The notes under the pieces: generated by a model
The model's input: the letters and a program-made list of their open reading frames with translations, nothing else
Told to the model about the DNA's origin: nothing
Database searches by the model: none
Position numbers and translations under genes: made by a program
Source of the DNA: Blautia parvula
GTDB lineage: Bacteria > Bacillota > Clostridia > Lachnospirales > Lachnospiraceae
Assembly (NCBI RefSeq): GCF_020215665.1
Contig: NZ_CP084061.1
Coordinates: forward strand, 310,001-374,000
Direction: 5' to 3'
Length of the DNA stretch: 64,000 nt
In this document: one piece after another, positions 52,281 to 61,428 of the stretch
How positions within the stretch are numbered: the stretch's first letter is position 1
Layout of the letters: the number at the start of each line of letters is the position of its first letter

Positions 52281-53306
52281 ATGGCAGTTTCTATTAAAGA
52301 TGTGGCTAAAAATGCCGGTGTATCTGTAAGTACAGTTTCAAGAGCCTTGAATGGTTATACGGATGTAAATGAAAAAACGAGAAAAAAGGTTCAAAAGACA
52401 GTACGCGAATTAGGATATGTGCCAAATCAGAGTGCTAAGAATCTATCCTCTAAGTCAAAGAGAAATATGGCATTGATCATATCTGATTTGTATAAAAATG
52501 AAAGAATGGATGAATTTACCGGCAATATACTCAGGGGAATTTATGAGTATGTGAACGAAAGAGGAACCACTGTAGCAACTTATGGAATCAGCACGAAAAT
52601 GCAGAAAGAAAAACTATTGGAGGATATGTGCAGTGAATATAGTCTTTCGGGCGTTATTATCATGGGTATGAAAATACAGGATGAATATTTAATAGAAGCA
52701 GGTAGACTGGATATTCCCTGCGTTGCTATTGATACAGTGCTTCAGGGGAAAAATATTGCTACTGTGATGACGAATGATGAAGCAGCTTTTGAAGAGATCA
52801 CAGACTATGTGTTGGATCAGGGACATAGAGAGGTGGTTTTAATAAAAGGTAAAGAAGATGCGGAAGTAACACATAAACGTTACCGGGGATTCAAAAAAGC
52901 CATTGAAAAGCATAGAATAGATATAGATAACATAGGGATTTTTGATTGCTATTTTAATGAAGCAAAAGCATTTGAAAATACAAAAGCATACATAGAAAAA
53001 TATCAAAAAACAAGAGCTACCGCATTTATCTGTATGAGTGATCTGATGGCGCTTGGTGTCTGCCGAGCAGTAAGTGAGTGTGGATACTCTGTACCAGAAG
53101 ATTTTTCTGTAACGGGATTTGATGGACTTTATACCCTGGACTATATAAAACCGGGAATTACCACCATAAACCAGAATATCAGGGAAAAAGGATATGTGGG
53201 GATAAAAGTTTTAAATGATATGCTGAATGGAGAAGTGGTTTCTGACAGGATATTTGTTCCTCATAAACTTATTGTAAGAGATTCAGTAAAGAGATTAGAT
53301 ATTTAA
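52281..53306 (+). CDS. LacI family transcriptional repressor of the alpha-glucoside operon
   Basis: The 341 aa protein has an N-terminal helix-turn-helix (SIKDVAKNAGVSVSTVSRALNG), a hinge helix (NQSAKNLSSK) and a periplasmic-binding-like effector domain (about 60-335). The ATG at 52233 has a good AAAGGAG but lies upstream of the transcription start predicted from the consensus promoter, so the ATG at 52281 (MAVSIKDVAKNAG, site AGGTGA) is chosen; it also gives the canonical family N-terminus. Operators of the same type stand before this gene and before the binding-protein gene. The effector is probably a glucoside or phosphosugar. Confidence 0.92.
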   Translation: MAVSIKDVAKNAGVSVSTVSRALNGYTDVNEKTRKKVQKTVRELGYVPNQSAKNLSSKSKRNMALIISDLYKNERMDEFTGNILRGIYEYVNERGTTVATYGISTKMQKEKLLEDMCSEYSLSGVIIMGMKIQDEYLIEAGRLDIPCVAIDTVLQGKNIATVMTNDEAAFEEITDYVLDQGHREVVLIKGKEDAEVTHKRYRGFKKAIEKHRIDIDNIGIFDCYFNEAKAFENTKAYIEKYQKTRATAFICMSDLMALGVCRAVSECGYSVPEDFSVTGFDGLYTLDYIKPGITTINQNIREKGYVGIKVLNDMLNGEVVSDRIFVPHKLIVRDSVKRLDI

Positions 53307-53330
53307 AAAGCAGCAGAGCCTGCTTTTTAA
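53305..53330 (+). terminator. Terminator of the LacI-family gene
   Basis: The stem AAAAAGCAG / CTGCTTTTT with a 6-base loop overlaps the stop codon of the repressor gene. Confidence 0.85.
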
Positions 53331-53332
53331 AA

Positions 53333-53356
53333 TATAATTTTTCAAAAACGTTTTTG
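53333..53356 (+). promoter_or_regulatory. -10 box and LacI operator of the alpha-glucoside operon
   Basis: TATAAT (53333-53338) is followed by the perfect 14-bp palindrome CAAAAACGTTTTTG (53343-53356), the same motif as in front of the repressor gene. No good -35 box is visible at 16-18 bases. Confidence 0.75.
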
Positions 53357-53389
53357 GAAATAAATAACATTCTTTAGGAGGTAAAATTT

Positions 53390-54739
53390 ATGAAAATCAA
53401 AAAAGTAACAGCATTGGTATTGGCGTCTGTTATGGCGCTTAGTCTGACGGCATGCGGCGGCAACAAAAATGAAACGTCAGAAGGTGGAGAGGCAAAAGAA
53501 AGCAAAGGAGTTATCGAATTAAAGTTCCCAACATATCTTGCTGGTGAAAATGTGGGAGCAACTTTCTTTCTTCCTGAAATAGAGCGTTTCAATGAAAAGT
53601 ATGAAGGAAAGTATAAAATTACAGTTGAAGAAGTTCCTCAGGCCTCTTATGCAGATAAAATCAAACAGCTTGCCCAGCAGAATAAGCTTCCTGTTCTGGT
53701 GCATGCTCCAGGTTCAGGCGGTATTGATACGCAGTGGTTCAAACAGATTGTACTGGCCAATGACATGGCATACGACTTGACAGAATTTGCGGAGGAAAAT
53801 CCAGATGTAGCAGCAAACTGGATTCCCGAATCAAGGGAATTTTGTACAGTAGATGGTAAATTAATCTGTAAACCAACGAGCGTGCTCAAACCTGTAGGCC
53901 TTTATTATAACAGTTCCATGTACACTCCGGATAAGGATATCAGGGATATGACGGTTGATGAATTTGTGGACAGCTTGGGAGACAACAAGATAGCGTTTAT
54001 GACGGCAGAAAACGGCTGGACAACTGCCTTAATGCTGACAGCTCTGATCGCAAACGAAGAGGGCGGTGTTGAACTGCTGAACAGTAGTGTGAATGATAAA
54101 TTATGGGATTACTCTGCTCCTGCTTTTGTAAACGGAGTTGCAAAATTGCAGACAATACTTCAGAATAATGCGTCATCAAATACGGTAGGTGCAGCATATG
54201 CAGACGCAGCAAATGCATTTATGAGCAAAAATGCGGCAGTCATTTGTAATGGTTCTTGGATGGCACCTGAATTTGAAGAAGGCTCAGCAGATAAATGGAG
54301 CAATGGTTTTAATGGTGAAGATGTAAAAGCAACCATTTATCCTGGAAATATTGCATTCGCAAACCCCAGTTCATACGGGGAATTCTGGATAGCCAATACA
54401 GCAACTGATGAAGAGAAAGAAGCGGCGGAGGCGTTCCTTGCATTTCGTGATTCTCAGGAGGAAATTGAGGAATTGGTATTGACAGAAGGCGGGGTTGCTC
54501 CTCAGCTTACTTATTCGGACAACTTTTTGGCAGAACTGAAAAAAACTCCTTTGTTATATGAACTGTCTGAAAGCATGAATGATGAAACCACCTATTGTGC
54601 GAGTCTTGGGGATGTATTCCCTGCGTCTGTAGCCGATACAGAATTTGGCAAGCTGCTTCCAAAACTCATTGACAACACACTGACACCGGAAGAGTTTTGT
54701 GATGAACTGACAAAGAAGGCAGAGGAAGCAAAACAGTAA
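53390..54739 (+). CDS. Sugar ABC transporter substrate-binding lipoprotein
   Basis: The 449 aa family 1 binding protein has lipobox LSLTACGG (Cys22) and a fold opening with VIELKFPTYLAGENVGATFF. As the first gene of the operon it should capture the alpha-glucoside outside the cell and pass it to the two permeases. It starts after AGGAGG. A hairpin after the gene may keep its expression higher than that of the permeases. Confidence 0.92.
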   Translation: MKIKKVTALVLASVMALSLTACGGNKNETSEGGEAKESKGVIELKFPTYLAGENVGATFFLPEIERFNEKYEGKYKITVEEVPQASYADKIKQLAQQNKLPVLVHAPGSGGIDTQWFKQIVLANDMAYDLTEFAEENPDVAANWIPESREFCTVDGKLICKPTSVLKPVGLYYNSSMYTPDKDIRDMTVDEFVDSLGDNKIAFMTAENGWTTALMLTALIANEEGGVELLNSSVNDKLWDYSAPAFVNGVAKLQTILQNNASSNTVGAAYADAANAFMSKNAAVICNGSWMAPEFEEGSADKWSNGFNGEDVKATIYPGNIAFANPSSYGEFWIANTATDEEKEAAEAFLAFRDSQEEIEELVLTEGGVAPQLTYSDNFLAELKKTPLLYELSESMNDETTYCASLGDVFPASVADTEFGKLLPKLIDNTLTPEEFCDELTKKAEEAKQ

Positions 54740-54795
54740 AATTTTGAAAAAGGGCAGCAGGAAAAGAGTAATTTCTTAAATCGCTGCCTGTAAGG

Positions 54796-54840
54796 AAACA
54801 AGCTGTCCAAAGGGATTTTCACGTTTGAGACAGCTTGTTT
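54796..54840 (+). promoter_or_regulatory. Intercistronic hairpin between binding protein and permease genes
   Basis: A 12-bp perfect stem AAACAAGCTGTC / GACAGCTTGTTT with a 21-base loop ends in a short T run. It is likely a leaky terminator or 3'-end stabiliser that gives more binding protein than permease. Confidence 0.65.
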
Positions 54841-54862
54841 TAGAAGAAAGGAGAGAAAATTT

Positions 54863-55762
54863 TTGGTCAAAAAACAAAAAGTTAAGATCAGTAAGCTGGA
54901 AAGAAGAAATTATAAATGGATATATCTTTTCTTGCTCCCATCCCTTCTGATTTTTCTGATATTTTACCTACAACCCATTATTACCGTATTTTATACATCA
55001 CTGACAAAGTGGGACGGATTTAATACACCAGTTTTCATTGGATTAAAAAATTATATGGATATGTTTACAAATGATGCATTCCGTATCTCTCTGAAAAATA
55101 TACTTTTGTGGTCCCTGATCGCCGGAACGCTTCATGTAGGATTCGGCGTTTTGGTTGCGTTCATCCTGTATCACAAACCAAAGGGATGGAAATTCACTCG
55201 TGCAGTATTTATGGTGCCTAACGTTATCTCAGCGGCGGCATGGGCCATGATTTACAGATTTATTTTCAATGATGACATGGGTATTCTGAACAACATTATC
55301 CGCAAAATCAACCCGGATTTTCACATACAGTGGTTTTATGAGTCACCGTATGCATTCTGGGCAGTTACATTTACCTGGTTATTCTATGCGGTTATTGTCA
55401 CGCTGATCGTACTCAATGACCTGATGGCTATTCCCGAAGAATTGACAGAAGCGGCAAAAGTGGATGGTGCAACGGGCTGGCAGATTACACGTATGATCCA
55501 TCTTCCGCTCTGCCGGAATGCCATTGGTACAGGTGTGATATGCTCCATTACTTCCCGTGTAGCTATGTATGAACAGATTGCGCTCACCACAGCCGGAGGT
55601 CCCGGAGATGATACCATGAACCTTCCAATCATTTTGGTAAAAGCTATCCAAGATATGAAATACGGCTACGCCAACGCCAATGGTGTGATTATGTTTATAC
55701 TTGGACTGATTATCTTAGCCATAGTCAACAGAGTGTTTAAAATGAACGAAAGTGTTTATTAA
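54863..55762 (+). CDS. Sugar ABC transporter permease (MalF type)
   Basis: The 299 aa protein has six membrane segments and the EAA loop (ELTEAAKVDGATGWQITRMIHLPLCRNAI) that docks the ATPase. The start is TTG at 54863 after AAAGGAGAG. It works with the next permease and the preceding lipoprotein. No ATPase gene is present in the operon. Confidence 0.92.
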   Translation: MVKKQKVKISKLERRNYKWIYLFLLPSLLIFLIFYLQPIITVFYTSLTKWDGFNTPVFIGLKNYMDMFTNDAFRISLKNILLWSLIAGTLHVGFGVLVAFILYHKPKGWKFTRAVFMVPNVISAAAWAMIYRFIFNDDMGILNNIIRKINPDFHIQWFYESPYAFWAVTFTWLFYAVIVTLIVLNDLMAIPEELTEAAKVDGATGWQITRMIHLPLCRNAIGTGVICSITSRVAMYEQIALTTAGGPGDDTMNLPIILVKAIQDMKYGYANANGVIMFILGLIILAIVNRVFKMNESVY

Positions 55763-55777
55763 GGAAGGAAGGTCATC

Positions 55778-56611
55778 ATGGAAAAAATGAAAAAGAAGAT
55801 CATAAAAATTTTTATGTATACAGTAATGATATTCACAATTATCGTATCTGTTTTTCCGATTATCTGGGTTATCATGTCCGCCTTTAAAACAAATGCTCAG
55901 ATTTTATCAAGTCCCTTTTCACTGCCTACCAGTATCAAGTTTGATGCATTTGTGTATATTTTTGAAAAGTATAACTTTGTCCAATACTTTATTAATTCTG
56001 CGCTGATCTGTGTGGTATCAACAGCTGCTTCCCTTGTGATATTTGCAATGGGCGGATATGTAATAGCAAAATTTAGATTTCCTGGGAAAAGTCTTATTTT
56101 TGCACTGTTTACCATTACTCTTCTAGTTCCGGCACAGTCTAAGGCTCAGCCTTTGTTTTCACTGGTCATGAAGTTAAATCTGTACGATAATATCTGGGGG
56201 GTTACGCTGGTATATCTGTCCATGGGGCTTGCCATGTCTATGTTTATTTTGAAATCAACCTTTATGGCTATTCCAAAATCACTGGATGAGGCGGCAACTT
56301 TGGATGGAGCGGGATTTTTCACTATATTCTGGAAGATAAATTTTCCACTGGCAAAAAGCGGACTTGCCACCGCAGGGATTCTGATGTTCCTGAATAACTG
56401 GAATGAATATTTCTATGCGTCCCTGCTTACTTCTTCTGACAAGAACAGAACACTGCCGCTGGCACTGCAGTTTTTTACGGAATCATTCTCTTATGACTAC
56501 ACAAAATTATTCGCTGCCCTGACAATTGTCGTACTTCCAGGCATTCTTTTATATGTATGTGCACAGGAACAGGTACAGGCATCTGTGGCGGCTTCAGGGG
56601 TAAAAGGCTAA
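55778..56611 (+). CDS. Sugar ABC transporter permease (MalG type)
   Basis: The 277 aa protein has six membrane segments and the EAA loop SLDEAATLDGAGFFTIFWKINFPLAKSG. It follows the first permease by 15 bases with an AGGAAGG site and forms the second half of the importer. Energy must come from a shared MsmX/UgpC-like ATPase encoded elsewhere (known for such operons). Confidence 0.92.
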   Translation: MEKMKKKIIKIFMYTVMIFTIIVSVFPIIWVIMSAFKTNAQILSSPFSLPTSIKFDAFVYIFEKYNFVQYFINSALICVVSTAASLVIFAMGGYVIAKFRFPGKSLIFALFTITLLVPAQSKAQPLFSLVMKLNLYDNIWGVTLVYLSMGLAMSMFILKSTFMAIPKSLDEAATLDGAGFFTIFWKINFPLAKSGLATAGILMFLNNWNEYFYASLLTSSDKNRTLPLALQFFTESFSYDYTKLFAALTIVVLPGILLYVCAQEQVQASVAASGVKG

Positions 56612-56636
56612 TATAGGAAGAGAGGAAAGCCGATTT

Positions 56637-58970
56637 ATGAATATGATGAAATACGATGCAGGAACCGGAGAACTGAAAAACTGGCTGATTCAGGAAAACG
56701 CTTTTGATGAGAGATATTTGGGAAAATGTGAAGCCATTTTTGCCCAGGGAAACGGATATCTTGGTGTCCGCAACGCTTTGGAGGAGGCATATACAGGAGA
56801 AGTAAGAAATACATTCGTTACAGGAACGTTTAATAAAGCTTCCAGGGAAGAAGTGACAGAGCTGCCAAATGCTGCGGATATGACTGGTATGACAATTATG
56901 ATAGACGGTCATAAAATCAATCTGTCCCAGGGAGAATTGAAAGCATATAAAAGAACTATGAACCTGAAAAATGGAGAGGTTATCCGTGAATTTACATGGA
57001 CAAGCCCTTCCGGTGTGACCATAAATGCCCGGTTTCAGAGAATTGTATCGCTGGCGGATGAACATGTGATGGCAGCAGCCCTCTGTTTATCAGTGGATAA
57101 AGACGCAGCAGTGAGCATTGAAACGGGAATAGACGGTAGTGTGACAAACAGCGGTTCTCAGCATTTCAAAGACCTGAAAAGAAGAATTTATGAAGCAAGG
57201 GACATGCAGTATCTGGCAAAGACCACAGAATCCGGAGTTTGGTTTGCACAGCACGCGGCATGCAGCTTGGATGCGGAGGCAGAGGTACTTCCTATTATGG
57301 GAAGGAGAACCCTGATGAATAAATTTAGCTTCAAGGTGCCGGCGGGGCAATCGATTCATTTTGAGAAGATTTCCATTCTGCATACCTCCCGTGACAAGGT
57401 ATATGAAGGCATGGATGCGGAAAATATTACGGAAACGCTGAAAAAAGATGGTATGACAGCTTTGAAAGCCGCATTTGCCAAAGGTTATGAAGTGCTGAAA
57501 CAGGAAAGTGAAAACAAATGGAAAGAATATTGGAAGGAAAGTGATATTCTTATTGAAGGAGATGCGGATTTTGACCAGTTGGCAGTTCGTTTTGCGTTGT
57601 ATCACTTAAATATTATGGTAAAGCATGATGATAACCGTGTGGGAATCGGAGCAAAAGCCCTCACGGGAGAAGGGTATAAAGGTCATTCTTTCTGGGATAC
57701 AGAGATGTTTATTCTTCCTTATTTTACCTTTACAAGGCCGCAGACAGCAAGAACACTGCTGGAATACAGATACAGGAATCTGTTTGGAGCGCACCTAAAA
57801 GCCAGAGAATGCGGTTATGAAGGTGCCATGTACCCTTGGGAATGTGCTTGGGTTGACGACGGTGAGGTGACTCCATTGTATATCGGAGCAGATGTTGTTA
57901 CAGGAAAGCTGACCAAATGCTGGACAGGAATTATTGAACATCATATTTCCGCAGATATTGCTTATGCAGTGGAACAATATTACCTGATTACAGGTGATAA
58001 AGAATTTATGAAAAATTACGGTTATGAAATTATTCTGGATACGGCGCTGTTTTGGGCAAGCCGGTTACAGTACAATGCAGAGAAAGATAGGTATGAAATC
58101 CTTGATGTTATCGGGCCGGATGAATATAAAGAACATGTGGACAATAATACATACACAAACTATATGGCTGCCAACAATATGAGCCAGGCTCTTAAAATTA
58201 TTGCTCAGCTTTCGGAGGAAGATTCGGAATCGTATCGAAAGCTGGATGAAAAATTGGATCTTTCTTATATTAAAGAAAAGATTGAAGCATGTATTGATAA
58301 GATTTACCTTCCTATCCCCAATGAGGATGGAATCATTCCTCAGTCTGATCAGTTTCTGAGTTTAAAAAAGCTGGATCTTACGAAGTATAAGACCTCCGAT
58401 AAGGTGCTGACCATTTACAACGATTTCAATACGGAACAACTGAATCAGTATATGGTTTCAAAACAGGCAGATACTGTTATGCTGCTGTTTCTTCTGGATA
58501 CATTGTTTGATCAGGAAATAAAACGTAAGAATTTTATTTTTTATGAAGATAAGACGCTTCATGATTCTTCTTTGAGTAAATCTACACATGCAATCCTGGC
58601 AAATGATCTCGGTCTGGAAAAAATGGCATATGATTTGTATGAGGGAGCATTGACCATTGATTTGGGAACTCAGATGAAATCTTCTAACGAAGGAATCCAT
58701 AGTGCATCCGCAGGCGGCATATGGGAGAGTACGGTAATGGGATTCGGCGGTGTGAGAATGGAAGGTGAGCATATGCGCATTGCTCCAAAACTGCCGGAAA
58801 AATGGAATAGGCTTATATTTCCGTTATGCTTTAAGGGGAATTCTTTCATAGTCAAAGCTGATCATAAATCAGTTGTGGTAGAAAACAATGGGAAAAAGGA
58901 TGTTGCGATCCTTCTTGGAAAAGAAATGGTGACAATAGCAGCAGGGCAGAAAGTTAAAAGAAATCTATAG
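56637..58970 (+). CDS. GH65 family disaccharide phosphorylase
   Basis: The 777 aa protein has the GH65 layout: an N-terminal beta-sandwich (FAQGNGYLGVRNALEEAYTG), linker helices, an (alpha/alpha)6 barrel with FWDTEMFILPYFTFTRP and the predicted general acid Glu499 in GPDEYKEHVDNNTYTNYM, the phosphate-contact segment SSLSKSTHAI, and a C-terminal sheet. It cleaves an alpha-glucobiose with phosphate by inversion, giving beta-glucose-1-phosphate. Acceptor specificity (maltose, trehalose, kojibiose, nigerose or other) cannot be decided by eye. The adjacent beta-phosphoglucomutase confirms the product. Confidence 0.93.
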   Translation: MNMMKYDAGTGELKNWLIQENAFDERYLGKCEAIFAQGNGYLGVRNALEEAYTGEVRNTFVTGTFNKASREEVTELPNAADMTGMTIMIDGHKINLSQGELKAYKRTMNLKNGEVIREFTWTSPSGVTINARFQRIVSLADEHVMAAALCLSVDKDAAVSIETGIDGSVTNSGSQHFKDLKRRIYEARDMQYLAKTTESGVWFAQHAACSLDAEAEVLPIMGRRTLMNKFSFKVPAGQSIHFEKISILHTSRDKVYEGMDAENITETLKKDGMTALKAAFAKGYEVLKQESENKWKEYWKESDILIEGDADFDQLAVRFALYHLNIMVKHDDNRVGIGAKALTGEGYKGHSFWDTEMFILPYFTFTRPQTARTLLEYRYRNLFGAHLKARECGYEGAMYPWECAWVDDGEVTPLYIGADVVTGKLTKCWTGIIEHHISADIAYAVEQYYLITGDKEFMKNYGYEIILDTALFWASRLQYNAEKDRYEILDVIGPDEYKEHVDNNTYTNYMAANNMSQALKIIAQLSEEDSESYRKLDEKLDLSYIKEKIEACIDKIYLPIPNEDGIIPQSDQFLSLKKLDLTKYKTSDKVLTIYNDFNTEQLNQYMVSKQADTVMLLFLLDTLFDQEIKRKNFIFYEDKTLHDSSLSKSTHAILANDLGLEKMAYDLYEGALTIDLGTQMKSSNEGIHSASAGGIWESTVMGFGGVRMEGEHMRIAPKLPEKWNRLIFPLCFKGNSFIVKADHKSVVVENNGKKDVAILLGKEMVTIAAGQKVKRNL

Positions 58971-58984
58971 GGAGAGACATAACT

Positions 58985-59635
58985 ATGAAATATCAAGGCG
59001 TCATTTTTGATCTGGACGGTGTAATCTGTCATACTGATGATTATCATTACCAAGCATGGAAAAGGCTGGCAAATAAACTTGGAATTTACTTTGATGAAAC
59101 CATTAACAACAGACTAAGAGGGATAAGCCGTATGGAGAGTCTGGACATTGTTTTGGAAAAATACCATAAGACTCTCACCTGGGAAGAAAAAGTGAAGTAT
59201 GCAGAAGAAAAAAATACCTTCTACAAGGAACTCCTTAGAAAAATGTCACCTGCCGATTTAAGCCTGGAAGTAAAGGAAACCTTGGATCAGCTTAAAGGAA
59301 AAGGTTTAAAACTGGCTATAGGCTCATCCAGTAAAAATGCGGGTTTTATTCTGGAAAGAATCGGGCTGGCCGCATATTTCGATGCAGTTTCTGATGGGAA
59401 CAATATATCTAATTCAAAACCGGATCCGGAAGTATTCTTCAAAGCAGCTCATTTTATGAAGCTGGAACCAAAAGACTGTCTGGTTGTGGAAGATTCAGTA
59501 GCAGGACTACAGGCGGCAGTAAACGGAAACATGGATTGCGCAGCAATGGGTGATGCTGTGAAATCAGAATTGGCCGCCTACCAGCTTCAGAATTTTAAAG
59601 ATTTACTGACGGCGGTGGAGGATGGCTTACAATGA
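58985..59635 (+). CDS. pgmB: Beta-phosphoglucomutase
   Basis: The 216 aa HAD enzyme has nucleophile motif FDLDGVICHTDDYHYQAW (with the family's cap-proximal Thr/Asp-His pattern), LRGISRMESL, AIGSSSKNA, SKPDPEVF and VVEDSVAGLQAA. It turns the beta-glucose-1-phosphate from GH65 into glucose-6-phosphate for glycolysis. It lies 14 bases after the phosphorylase gene. Confidence 0.94.
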   Translation: MKYQGVIFDLDGVICHTDDYHYQAWKRLANKLGIYFDETINNRLRGISRMESLDIVLEKYHKTLTWEEKVKYAEEKNTFYKELLRKMSPADLSLEVKETLDQLKGKGLKLAIGSSSKNAGFILERIGLAAYFDAVSDGNNISNSKPDPEVFFKAAHFMKLEPKDCLVVEDSVAGLQAAVNGNMDCAAMGDAVKSELAAYQLQNFKDLLTAVEDGLQ

Positions 59636-59697
59636 AATGATGAATAGAAATATATCTGGTTTTGTCAGAGCGTTTATTTGGAGGAGGACTTTGTATT

Positions 59698-61362
59698 ATG
59701 GAAAAAGCATGGTGGAAAGAAGCTGTAGTATACCAGATTTACCCTCGTAGTTTTATGGATTCCAACGGAGACGGAATCGGAGATCTGCAGGGTGTTATCA
59801 GTAAGCTGGATTATCTAAAGAAGCTGGGGATTGACGTTGTGTGGATGTCGCCCTGCTATAAATCTCCAAATGATGATAATGGATATGATATCTCTGATTA
59901 CAGGGATATTATGGATGAGTTTGGAACAATGGAAGACTTTAGGGCGCTGCTGACGGGAATTCATGAAAGAGGAATGAAACTGATTATGGACCTGGTAGTA
60001 AATCATACTTCAGATGAACATCCATGGTTTATAGAATCCAGGAAATCTAAAGACAATCCTTACCGGGATTATTATATCTGGAGGGATGCAAAAGACGGAA
60101 AAGAGCCAAACAACTGGACCTCATATTTCTCAGGTCCTGCATGGGAATTTGATAAGACAACAGAGCAGTATTATCTCCATCTATTTACAAAAAAGCAGCC
60201 GGATTTGAATTGGGAGAACGAAAAAGTACGCTATGAAGTCTACGATATGATGAAATTCTGGCTGGATATGGGATGCGACGGATTCCGCATGGATGTTGCA
60301 AACCTGTATTCTAAAGTACCGGGACTGCCGGACGGGGAGCCGCGCCAAGGAAGGATTGGGGCTGAGAATTATCAGAACGGTCCCCGCATTCACGAATTTT
60401 TTCATGAGATGAACAGGGAAGTGCTGTCTAAATACGACATCATGACCGTAGGAGAAATGTCAGATGTCTCTCTTGAAGAGGCATTAAAATATGCAGGTAA
60501 TGATAAAAATGAACTGAATATGGTATTCCAGTTTGAGCATGACGATCTGGATACCCTGGATGGGGAACGTTGGGCCTATAGAGAGGTTCCTCTTTCCGAA
60601 TTAAAAAGAGTTTTTAGTAAATGGCAGACTGCAATGGACGGTAGAGGATGGAACAGCCTGTACTGGACAAACCACGATCAGCCCAGAACCGTCTCAAGAA
60701 GAGGAAATGATAAAGAGTTCCGAAAAGAGAGCCAGAAAATGCTGTATACCATGTTGATGACCATGCAGGGAACGCCCTATATCTATCAGGGAGAAGAAAT
60801 CGCAATGACAAATGTTTCTTTCGACATTGAGGACTACGATGACGTGGAAATCCGTAACTGCTGGAGAGAGCGCGTGGTAAACGGAAATGCTGATCCCGAA
60901 AAACTGCTTGATGGCATTCGTTACCGTGCGAGAGATAATGCAAGAACACCTATGCAGTGGGATGATACAGAAAATGCAGGCTTTACCACAGGAAAACCGT
61001 GGCTTAAGGTGAATCCCAACTACAGGGAGATTAACGTAAAAGAAGCGCTTGCGGATGCAGATTCCGTTTTCTATTATATGCAGAGGCTTATCCGTATGAG
61101 AAAAGAAAATAAAGTTGCCGTTTACGGGGATTTCAAAGAGTATGAACCGGAAAACGAACAGCTTTATATTTATGAAAGAAACTTTGAAGGGGAAAAGCTG
61201 TTTGTAATTCTGAATTTTTCAGGGGAAAAAGCTAAGTTCCATATACCAGAAGAATGGAAAGATCAGAATACGGAGCTTTTGATCAGCAACTATAAAGGGG
61301 GAGCGTTGCAAGACAGAGAAATGCTTCCATACGAAGCGGCTGTGTATCTGAAAGTTAGATAA
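59698..61362 (+). CDS. GH13 alpha-glucosidase (oligo-1,6-glucosidase type)
   Basis: The 554 aa enzyme starts WWKEAVVYQIYPRSFMDSNG, with nucleophile Asp in GCDGFRMDVANLY, acid/base Glu in TVGEMSD, and the transition-state Asp in NHDQPRTVSR. The domain order and WWK start match subfamily GH13_31 (oligo-1,6-glucosidase, alpha-glucosidase or trehalose-6-phosphate hydrolase types). It has no signal peptide and is cytoplasmic. The ATG at 59698 after GGAGGAGG is chosen over an ATG at 59662. It hydrolyses linkages not taken by the phosphorylase. Confidence 0.93.
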   Translation: MEKAWWKEAVVYQIYPRSFMDSNGDGIGDLQGVISKLDYLKKLGIDVVWMSPCYKSPNDDNGYDISDYRDIMDEFGTMEDFRALLTGIHERGMKLIMDLVVNHTSDEHPWFIESRKSKDNPYRDYYIWRDAKDGKEPNNWTSYFSGPAWEFDKTTEQYYLHLFTKKQPDLNWENEKVRYEVYDMMKFWLDMGCDGFRMDVANLYSKVPGLPDGEPRQGRIGAENYQNGPRIHEFFHEMNREVLSKYDIMTVGEMSDVSLEEALKYAGNDKNELNMVFQFEHDDLDTLDGERWAYREVPLSELKRVFSKWQTAMDGRGWNSLYWTNHDQPRTVSRRGNDKEFRKESQKMLYTMLMTMQGTPYIYQGEEIAMTNVSFDIEDYDDVEIRNCWRERVVNGNADPEKLLDGIRYRARDNARTPMQWDDTENAGFTTGKPWLKVNPNYREINVKEALADADSVFYYMQRLIRMRKENKVAVYGDFKEYEPENEQLYIYERNFEGEKLFVILNFSGEKAKFHIPEEWKDQNTELLISNYKGGALQDREMLPYEAAVYLKVR

Positions 61363-61428
61363 GCTTCCTGTTGCTTGCAGCCTCTTTTGACACTATCTGG
61401 AAATATATTGACGTTTGGAGGAAACAGT

